From Datnioides undecimradiatus (taxonomy: Eukaryota; Chordata; Actinopteri; Lobotiformes; Datnioididae): a DNA stretch of 64,000 nucleotides. Position 1 is the stretch's first letter, and the number at the start of each line of letters is the position of its first letter. Positions 11,266 to 21,913 of this stretch are shown here, one piece after another. The position numbers and the translations under genes are program-made. The stretch covers positions 20,879,285 through 20,943,284 of the forward strand of contig WARS01000036.1 in assembly GCA_008933995.1 (NCBI GenBank), written 5' to 3'. The notes beneath the pieces were generated by a model, which had not been told where the DNA came from, did not search any database, and worked only from the letters and a program-made list of their open reading frames with translations.

Positions 11266-14200
11266 GGGGGGGTCTGTGGGTGAGCATACCCATCTAATCT
11301 AGGTCTAGCCTTGGCACAATACTCAACACAAGGCAGCACTAATCCAATTGGTTGAGATCCGTGGCATTGATGTGGGGGCCTCGCCGATTGTGAGAAGAAC
11401 TGGAGGATTAAACGCCGGTTAATTAATTACGTATCGAGTGCTCGCTCCAGAAAGACTAATGAAATCCTCACGGTGAACTTTCTGAGGCGGTGTCACACTC
11501 TGACGGATCCTGGACAGCACCGCCCGAGGGGGGCCGGGGGCTCCCACCCACAACCACACACAGATGAGATGGAGATGCCTCCACAGGGCGAGTCGATCTA
11601 TTAATTCCCATATTCACCCAACGCAGAGACAGCTACGCCCACGAGCAAACGTTCACACGCCGGCTCTGCAACAGCACTGCAAAGTATAAACAAGCATGAA
11701 TGTGACTCCACCCACGCACACCTCTGCTGCGCGCTCCTCTCGTTCTCCGTCTCTTTTCTGTTTTTCTTTGTTTGTTTGTGCTTCAGCGCTGGTGTTTACC
11801 CATGCAAGGCTGGAGCATCTCCAAAGCGGCCGACTCACAACAGCAGCAAGCGCACAACGCAGCGCCACAATGCAACTGCAGTGGGCTGTTAAAGGCTGCA
11901 GGACGGGAGCCGGAGCTAGCCAAGACGAGGCAATTAACAGCAAAAACGAGACACACTCCGGCAGAGAAACAGCTCCCTCTCTCCCCTCTTTAGGCTACGC
12001 ATTAGCATTTTGGGTAGCTGTGGTGGGAGGCGGGATGGCGGCGGCGGCAGGGGGAGGAGGAGTGTGTGTGTTTGAGGATGTCGGTGGAAAGGGAATTTGC
12101 AAGAACTGCAAAATTGGATTTTCCAACCCCTCTTTTTAAAGTTACGAATTGAACTTTCCCACCGCTTTCTGTTCCAACGTGTCGACTCTGCAGGCTGATG
12201 AGGAGGAGGGCTGTCAGCGCGGGGCGGTGGGAAATTGAATATTCTCGCCTGCTCGGGCTCTGATAGAGCGCCACGCAGGGAAATGCGTATTATAGAGATG
12301 CACGACGTGCGTGCTCGTGCAGCTGTGTGTGCATAGAGAAGCTGCAGCTCCTGAGGGACGACGTGTGTGTGTGTGTGTATGTGTGTGTGTGTTATCGTGT
12401 TTTCCTCCCTCACCCACACATACCTGCACTGCTCCGTCCTCCATTAACCTGAACCTAACCCCCGTCTCCTCTCCTGATTCTGATCCACCACGGTGTGATG
12501 ACACCGGGCAGGCCGGGCGCCGGGAGAAGCGGGGTGAGCAAACACCAGCATCGGCTCATCAATAATTAACTGCAGCGTTTGGGTGGAGGCAGGCGAGGGG
12601 GGGGGGGTGGTCGTGTCTGCACCTCCTCATCCTGAAGCCTTTGTAGTCCCTCAGCTCACACATGCTCGTGCACGTGCACGCTTGCACAGGTGTATTTGTT
12701 TACTTCATTTGCCACCAAACAGTCGCGCGGATCTGCTTTAACCCCGGTTTGTTTGCTCCGACACGCGTGCTGCGTTTCACCAGCAGCACCGCAAACATAC
12801 CTGTGAGAGACGCGAGCCCGCCGTGCAAACATCCTGCAGCCATGACACGTCAGCGACGGAGCAGCAGCCACGGTTGCCTGTTTGGTTTTAACCTAACCTG
12901 GATGAGCGCGTTGTGTCTGCAAGCCTGTTTTTCTGTGAGTGAAACAGCTGCCTGACAGATCTCTCTGCGGGACTTCGCAGCTCAGAGGAAAATTTAAATT
13001 TGCAGGAGGCGTCGACTGCGGGCGGTTTAAAGCGGGCTTTCGTGCAGCACGGCGCCGTTACTGCGCACATTTGTTTTGCAAAACTCAACTTCCTCCACCG
13101 TAGGAGCGTGTTTGGATAAGAAGCGAGTGTTTCCTGCTCCTCTCTTCACTCTCCGCTCTACTCAGTCAGAAATATGGCCCTCCACCACTGTGACAGCTCA
13201 CAGATGGCTGTGGCAGAGCCTCACAGATGGTCCTATCTGCCGCGCACCCCCCATCAGCACCACACAGATGGTTCAGTCCACCTCCCATGTTTCAAACCAG
13301 GGGGCCGTCACTAAACCCCATCAGAACTTCCTCCCAGGATGGCGTCGGTACATCACGGGCGATCAGCAAAGCGCAGTGGCGGCACCTGCGTCACGAAGCC
13401 GAGCCCAGTGTGACGGGTGAAGCTAAAGGCTAAAGCTAAAGTGCTCCCTGATCTGATGAACGTTTGAAACATTAGCAAAAGTTTTCCTGCGACTCTGAAC
13501 TCGCTGCCTCTGAGCTTCTCAGCTTCTCATCACGGATCCTGCTGAAGGTTTGATTCCTACACGGAGCAAATCCCACGGGGAGCGTGAACAGTCCTGTGAG
13601 CGGGCGTTCAGCAGGACGGAGCTAAAAATGTTTACTCATGTGCTCGAATCTGTCGGATCTGTCCGTCTGGGATGATCAAGGGATTCTCACAGTCTTCTGC
13701 CAATTTAAGTTTAAGCATGGCGAAGGGAAACAGCTTCTCTGTGTGGACTGTGCAGCGACGTGACTCTGCTCCAGGTTCATCAAAGGTTACAGGTCGGTTT
13801 TTACTGTATTGACACGCTGACACCAAGATGATACCAGCAAGTCTGCAACAGGTGAAATGAACCTGCGCCTGGTGACATGTGAACAGGTGAAATGAACCTG
13901 CGCCTGCACTGAATGCAGCATCGGCTGCAAAGAACACGCAGAACGTCACTGACCAGAAACAGGAAACTTCACAACATCACAGCAAACTCTACCCACAAGC
14001 CCGAGGTGTGTGACCAGCAGCTGTTGCTCCCGCCTGTTAAACAATGCGAGTCCCACCCCCTGAGGGCGAGGCGGTACTTACAGATGATGTAGTAGTCCCT
14101 CCCTCTGAAGAACTCCAGGCCCCAGAGGTTCGGGCTGAACTCCTGAAACTTGAGGGTGAACTTGACGTCCTGGTCGGGCTTGACGCAGTTGAGGAGCGGC

Positions 14201-15261
14201 GTGTCGGCCTTGGTTATGGTGCAGCTCTCCAGCTGCTCCCTGGGAACCATGTACACCTTGTAATACTCCACGCCGTCCGTCACCCCGCCGTCCACGCGGG
14301 GGCAAACAATGTCCAACTTATCCCCGATCTGGGGGTACAATACCACACCTTGGCCTGGCACGAATCTGAAAGGAGACGCAGGGAGGGAGGCGGGGGAGGA
14401 GAGGAGTTAGTCAGCAGCAGGGAAACTGATGACAAGTCATTTATTATACATTTCAGAGTGGAGTGTTTGCCGTCGAGCCGCTCCATATCTCGCAAAAAAA
14501 GAGAGAAGTCGGCTTAATTATTGATGCGGTAATTACTGATTGTGTCCATTAATTTTAGATGATGAAGGATAATGGCGGATTGTGTGATGCGTGCATGTGT
14601 GTGGGGTGCAGAGTGACCCCCATATCTGCAGATGAAATCGCTGCTCCTCAGAGCTGTGGCGGCGGCGGAGAGGAAGCATAATTAACCGGATAAATGGGGA
14701 GAAGGCGGCGCGCTTCCCGGATGCGAGGGAGATGGCAGAGCAGCGTCGGCATACAAAACAGAAAATTAAAAAACAAAAAACAATAAAAAAAACAAAACAA
14801 CAACGGTTGCTCGGCGATGCAAAAGCACAACGACAGCAGCTGAGACGCTCGCACCGACGCCCGCGGGGCTGTGTCTGCGAGCGGCGCTGGATTTCCCCAA
14901 ATTCTTCCCAAAAGTAAAATAATGTTGTCGTTTAGTCTCCGAGTGCTGAGAGCCCCTGCAGCACTGCTGTGACTGCACACACTCACACACACACACACAC
15001 ACGCTCACACACACTCACACACACACAGCTGGAGCTGCAGTTGGAGGTGAAACCTTGCATTTATCTGTTAAACCAATTTGCCCCGCGCTCGGGTACAATT
15101 AGAAACGTTAGGCGCCGACGCCCGGGGGTTTCTGCTGCGCGGCGTGAGCGCCGGGGCACGTAAACACGACGGGAATACGCCGCAAATACGGACTAATGAC
15201 AACGATGGCGGACGTCCAGCAGGAGCATTTAACATGTTGATCACATGCAATTGTGCTGCTC

Positions 15262-15321
<60 letters not shown>

Positions 15322-16110
15322 CTCTGCCTGGTTTGTTTCTGATCATGTGAACTAAAGAAAAGCTGAAAATCTGTTTTTTGACTCTTTTGCTTCATAAACA
15401 CCTGATTTTTAATAAATTAATAAACTTAATGAACACTGACACAAACCTGCAGCCACACGTGCAAACACAGCGTCTCAGTGACCTCTGACCTCTTTCACTC
15501 TACATTCCTGGAAGAAAGCACTGAGGCCGACAACACCACACACACACACACACACACTCTGCTCGACACCAGCGTCGAGCAGCGACTGGGGTTTTTCTTT
15601 GCTGACTACAAAGACAGGCACCGCGGGGCGGCGAGGGAGCCCGCTCACAGGGGAGCGGTGGCGAGGAGCAGTCGATTCATAATTAACAAAGAACGTCTAA
15701 TCAGTTTTATATATAAACATATTGGCTGCTCCCTGCTCTGCTATCTGTCACACACGCACACACACGCACACACACACACGCACGCACACACGCGCCGTCT
15801 TTCAAACGCACAGACACACACATTATTTCTCCTTCCCTCCACGACAGTCTGCATCATCTCCTTCGCTTCCGGCCTGAGCTCGTGCACGAGGGAGCAAACA
15901 GACAGATGCACACACACGCACACACAAAGACACACACAAGCACGGGCGTGCACGCGGCGGCTAACTAGGCCGAAAGAATATTTTTTCTGCCCCCTGGAGA
16001 CACACTCAGCGGTGGTACAGTGTGTCCAGTGACGGACAGAGAGAGGGAGAGGGAGAGAGGACGGGTATGTATGTCTATGCATTGCAGCGCCATCTGGCAT
16101 CATCTTATCA

Positions 16111-16147
<37 letters not shown>

Positions 16148-16176
16148 AGGAAGGGGGGATGAGAGGGGAGAAGTAG

Positions 16177-16229
<53 letters not shown>

Positions 16230-16298
16230 CCTTGGAAAAGCCTGGGGGGGGGGGCACTTCTACACAAACACTGTGGAATTGTATGTGTATGCATTAAC

Positions 16299-16344
<46 letters not shown>

Positions 16345-16649
16345 GTTGGAAGCATCCAGTCATGTGTGCAAGTGGGCATGTGTGTTTATACAGGGGTGAA
16401 AGCATGCATGCATGTGTGCGTGTGTGTGCGTGTCATTATTCATGTGCAGGGGCTAATCTACAGCTCATTTAGTAGATTTGCTGCTTCCACAGCGACAACG
16501 CGGGGAGACAAACAGCTTCCTGTTCCTCTTCAGGAAGGTCACACGCGCATTTTGAAGCCGCGGCAAAACAGTCGACCTCGTCTGAAACACACACCTGACG
16601 ACTGAATAACACACTTTGTCTCGTGTGTGTCGTAACTGAAGCTAAAGCT

Positions 16650-16684
<35 letters not shown>

Positions 16685-16795
16685 CATAACATATATATTA
16701 TATGCTTTATGCATTAAGGAACAGTACAACAACAACAACAACAACAACAACAGCTTCTCAGGTGTTTGTTTCACCTGCAGCTTCTCTGTCTGCTC

Positions 16796-16838
<43 letters not shown>

Positions 16839-16965
16839 AACAGAACAGGTGAATCATGACATCAGCACAATTCTGACATTGCTATAAAACAGGGCTCCGT
16901 TAGCATGAATGCTATCTGTACAGGAAGTGGGCAGCTAGCAGGAGACCAAACCCTACAGGAGGCTA

Positions 16966-17008
<43 letters not shown>

Positions 17009-18225
17009 TATGCGCGAGCTAAAGGAGAACACGTCCGTCAGTGCAAACACAACGTGAGCACAGGTTTTGGTTTTTCAGGACAGAGTGTGAGCTTCCTCGT
17101 CTTTCACCGTGATCTGCCCGAGCCCGGGGCAGAAAGACACGCAGTGAACAAAACAAACAAAGGCCAAAACACACACACACACACACACACACACCTTCCT
17201 CTCGGTTACACTGCTGCATTTTCAGGCAGCTGATTTACAGCGCCGTGCTGCATAATGAGAGCGTTCAGTAAACGCTGACAAAGAAGAAGAGAAGTGTTTC
17301 GTGTGGTTTGAGGAGAAGCTGCCAGCAGGACGATCAGGGGCAAATATGAGCCCCGCCGGATTGTCTCGGGTAAATGGAAGGAGGAGGCGGCGGCGAGAGA
17401 GGAGACGGAGAGAGAGGAGACGGAGAGGTCGTCCACGGCGGCGAGATGTCTCAATGAGACACCAGACACCTGGCGGCAGGTACACAAGGTCACACGGAGC
17501 GGCGGAGAAGACGGGGAATCACGCCATTAATGTTCAGACACACGCACACACACTGACACCCAGCTCGTCACACGCTACCGTCCAGAGGAAGAGCTGCACG
17601 AGCACGACGCTGCGAAACGAGCAACACGACTCGTCCGTGCGTAAAAAACAGATTCATGTTGTAAAAATCAGGAGACAGAGTCTGAGTTTAGGAAGAATGA
17701 TGCTTCGTCCAAACTCCAAACGAATAATAACTGAAATTTAAATATAAACTTTAAATGTTTTAGCTTTAATGTTAATGTGTTTGCTCCCCACGCTCACACA
17801 CTGTGTCAGTTCTTCTTATTATTACTGATATAAATCTGTTTTAAGGCTGTTAACACTGATCTGAGCCCAAACGTGCTGACGCAGCAGATTTACTCCATTT
17901 AAAAACAGAAACAGTTTGAGTCTGAACTAAAAACACTGTAAAACCTGAACCGATCAGCTGATTGGTTGATGGAGTCCGGCCGAGTGAACGATGGGTCGAT
18001 GGTGTGTGGCAGCGTGAGGTGATGACGGCGCTGAGCTGACGGTCACACGGCGCACAGGACGCCATTTCCCCGTTGACCCGCTGTTCTGATTCGCAGCTGC
18101 TGTCCCTCCCCCTCAGAGGGTGAGACCCTGCACACAGAGGGGTGAGGAGGGGGAGGCAGACAGCAGCACTCCTCTCTCTCTACAGCTCATCCACAGAATA
18201 AAATAAAATCACCTCGCGTCGTCTT

Positions 18226-18262
<37 letters not shown>

Positions 18263-19403
18263 GAGGGGGGAGACGGGGGGGAGACAGGGGAGGACGACTG
18301 TGGATCCACTTCCTGAGACGTTCAGACCGCCGTCTGCTCTCCCCCTGCACCCCCCATCCCATCACCCCTGTCCTCACCCCCTCCTCCCCTCTCTTACACC
18401 TTCCTATTCAAAGCGCTTCTAACCTTTGCTCTCTCACTCAAGTTGTGAGGACACTGAGTGAACCGAGGGGCGAGGGGGGAGTTATGGGTGAGGAGGGGGT
18501 GAATGTTTCCTGTGGATCAGGGGTCTGACTCTGGATCCACCACAGCGGTGGCGGCGGTGGACAAAGAGGCCGAGCCGCGGCACGGTGAGGGTTAATCCGC
18601 CCTCGGTTCACCGCGGCGCCCCAGCCTTCGCCCTCCGTCGGCCGAGGGGACAGAGGTCTTTGCACAAACTGCCCCCCCACACCACCCCTCCTCCCCCCTC
18701 CTCTCCCTGCCTGCCTTCGGCCCCCCCTTTCATCCACTAATCCAGGCCTGTGGGATCTGAGCAGGCCTAGACATAATTACCCTCCGCGCCCCAAGGGGGC
18801 CCCTTCTCTCCCGCTCTGTCTCCTCCTCTTCTTCTTCTGCCGCTGCTGCTCCACAGCCTCCATCATCAGCTTCCCTCTCATTAAAACAAAAAGGTGGACC
18901 TCGTTCACGCCGGCTGCGTGAACTCGCTGTGTCCGACATGACTGCCTCCCCCCCGCTGCCGGCCGACGCAGCTAAATTAAAACAAAGTGATCTTCCTCCT
19001 TCTCTGGCTCCCAGGAACACAGGAGGAGGAGGAGGAGGAGGAGGAGGTGGAGGAGGTGGGGGGGCAGAATATTAAGGAAAGTGCGTGGGGGGGGTCTTGA
19101 AGTAGGGATGTTCAGAGGAAGAGGGAGGGCATCGTTAAGGCCTCGTCAGTCATTCATGATGAACCTGCAGCTCTATGCCCGCCCCCTCCTCTCTCACCCT
19201 CTCTTACCCCCCCCCCACATTCACAAAAGGACCCACAGAGGTGCCCCCGTCACTGCCCGGTCACAAAGGGTCTTTGGGCTTCTCTGTAATCTCTTAATGA
19301 ACTGCATTGGAGGAGAGGCAGCGCTCCTTTTACATAAACCATGTAAAGCAGGCCCCGCTTTTGTTTCTGCCTCCCAACTACAAAATGGATTACCAGCAGA
19401 AGG

Positions 19404-19456
<53 letters not shown>

Positions 19457-19591
19457 GTCATTCTCGTTTTTTTTTTTGCCTCCCTCTCTTCGGAGGTTCA
19501 TGCATAAGGGCAGTAAAGTAGTAAAGCGCAAACAACAATGAGGTTTAATCGACACAGCCGTGGGCTCTGTGGAGCTGCGCTGCTGATGGAT

Positions 19592-19629
<38 letters not shown>

Positions 19630-21872
19630 GCTGGCTGTTTCTTTATACTCTCCCCCGGCCTACACACACAAAAGCATTAGACTGGCCCGCAGCCTTCACA
19701 TTTCCAACATTCATCCTTCCCTGAATAGTCAAAGAGGACGACGAGCACAAACTTACAGAGACGCGGAGGCAGGGAGACAACTTAGGCTGCCGGCCCGCTG
19801 AATGAAAATATTCACGCTTTTTAGGGGTGTGTGTGTGTGTGTGTGCACGGGTGTGTGTGGTGGTGGTGCAACTGACACGGGAGCACGAGGAGACAAACAA
19901 CCTGTGGGAAATTAGATCCTAAAATCATGGAGAGGAGGAAAAGTTCGTGCAGAGCAGCGAGACGTTAGCCTCAGGTCTCTGCTGGAAACACGAGGAACCC
20001 AGAGCTTCAGCTGCAGAACGGGACGGCAGACCGGGTCTATTGTTGCAGCTCGGGCAGCTCAGTTTGGGTGGTGCTGGTGGTGCTGGTGGGTGGGGGTATT
20101 TCAGTGAAAATGATATCACTCTCTGGCCTTTTACCCCTGAACTCCTCACCCGGACTCAACGCAAAGAATGCACATGCTAATTCTGCAGGAATGCCCCCGC
20201 TGCTGCGGTTCAGCCCGAGGCCTGCGCTCGCTGCCGGGGTGGACGCTCTTTCCTTCCTTTGTTTTTCTTCTTCTCCTTTTTTTCTCCTCAAAAATCAAAA
20301 GTGACGCGCCAGCTGAAATGACATACTAATTTGCGAGGACTGCAGCTCCAAAATGGAGGAGGTTTCATGCTCTGGCTCCGTGAGGAAGGTATTTTAAAAG
20401 CACAAAATGACTTGTTGGCTGATCCTTTTATAGAAAACACGCTGCTTTCCCAGACAAACTGCAGTATCTCCACACACAGCAGAGCCGTGATGGAGCATCT
20501 CCAGCCTCCAATCTCTCTGCACATCAGATTAAAGCGAATGTTTCCTGCTAAACCTCATTTCTGTCTCTCCTAAAGCGAAATAGCACGACACGCACCAAAC
20601 CAAGGCAGAGCTGCAGCTCGGCAGCATTTCGGGCGCAACACAGCGCAACAAAGCGCAAACACCGGCGACGTTTCGCTCCGAGAGTGCGCTACTTTGCAGG
20701 GAAACGAAGCGCAAGTGCACATGAAAGTGCGTCACCGGCTGCGTTCACACAGATGGCCGTGGCAGTCAAGAGGCGAGAAGGCCGAGGCTGCTGCGTGTTG
20801 GACCGCGCGCGCGCACACACACACGGGGTGCACGGCACAAACAAGGCCTCGGTTTAAAACCACGCAACAACAGACACCTGTTAGACCACCAGAGGGTCCC
20901 GCTCTGAAGGATTCACTGAGAGGAGACTTGGTGGAGGCGGTGGTGGAGGTTGGGGCCTTCTCGGCTGCACCGGAGCCAAAAGCTGAATTACTGAGCGAGT
21001 TGGGAGTTTGGCCGTGACGAAACAGCCACAAAGAGGGGCGCCCCCCGCCGGGCCCTGAGCAGGGGCGTCGCGGGGGAGAAAGACACCTTTTCATTTTACA
21101 GAAAGAAGGAGCTGAACCGCCTCCACCCGGTCTGGAGGGCGTTTGGGAGGCTGGCGAGGCACCGGGAGAGCCACCAACAGGCCTCGGCTTGTTCGCCTCA
21201 CTTCCTAACAGTCAGAGCTGATGCTCTGCTTTTAAAATACAGCAACGTGCGGGACACCGGGACACCGGGACGCGTCCAGCTGCATTCAGGCTTCTGACAG
21301 ATGCAGGAAACGGTCGTGAGCCGCAGGTTGGAGCAAAGTTCCGGACCCGCCGCGGATCATATTTACAGTCTGATCCGAATTAAATTCACCTCGTTCTCCT
21401 GTTAATTACTGTCAGGGCTGGCCGCCGCGGCAGAGCGGCGGAGGCCCGGCGGAGCGTCCCGGCAGCGGCGCGCAGCCTCCGCCTCGTCACGTTGAGCACA
21501 ACAAGGCTCCGGTTCTCTCGTTAATACCGTTTCTTTTAATAATCGCGCGGGATAAAAATAACATCCAGCTATTGGAGCCTGTGGAAACGCATCTGCGAGG
21601 GAATAACCGGGCCTGCTAATGAGCAGCTTCAAAGCGCTGCTATATTTACCCGGGTTCGGACCTGGAACAGTCAGACACGGATTCACGATCCGGCCGCTCC
21701 GGGTTATTATCGGCCGCAGAGGCGACGCGTAAAGTTTCCTCCAATAATAAGAATAATTAAAACAATTTAAAGTGAAACTGACTCCACATCAGATGTTCAA
21801 CCAAACACAACAAATAAGAGCAGAATTACAATCAGAGTGAGGCTGTTTCAGTCTCAGCCGGGGGTGTGTGTG

Positions 21873-21913
<41 letters not shown>

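Larger units (their letters stand above)
6213..14081 (-). other. efnb2a: efnb2a intron 2 (about 7.9 kb)
   Basis: No coding sequence was recognised. It contains a G-rich then strongly pyrimidine-rich block (about 7.17-7.92 kb), CA/TG arrays at 7.03, 8.48, 8.83, 9.01, 9.17, 9.28, 10.26, 10.88, 11.03, 11.23 and 12.36 kb, a three-copy 20-bp minisatellite (9.52 kb), a pyrimidine block with repeated CTCTTTAGCTC words (10.5-10.76 kb), an inverted pair of GTGGGAA sites (12.15-12.23 kb) and a 35-bp-spaced duplication (13.85 kb). Confidence 0.9.

Noticed and set aside
11696-12139. 147-codon open frame on the plus strand in efnb2a intron 2
   Set aside because: Low-complexity alanine/glycine-rich end, no homology, antisense to the host gene.
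14044-14517. 157-codon plus-strand open frame over efnb2a exon 2
   Set aside because: Antisense shadow of the ephrin domain exon.
15478-16032. 184-codon plus-strand open frame, longest in the window
   Set aside because: Much of it is His-Thr repeat from translated CA arrays. It has no family resemblance and no splice or promoter context.
16020-16472. Open frames across TG and GA arrays
   Set aside because: Translated microsatellite (Cys-Val and Arg-Glu repeats), not genes.
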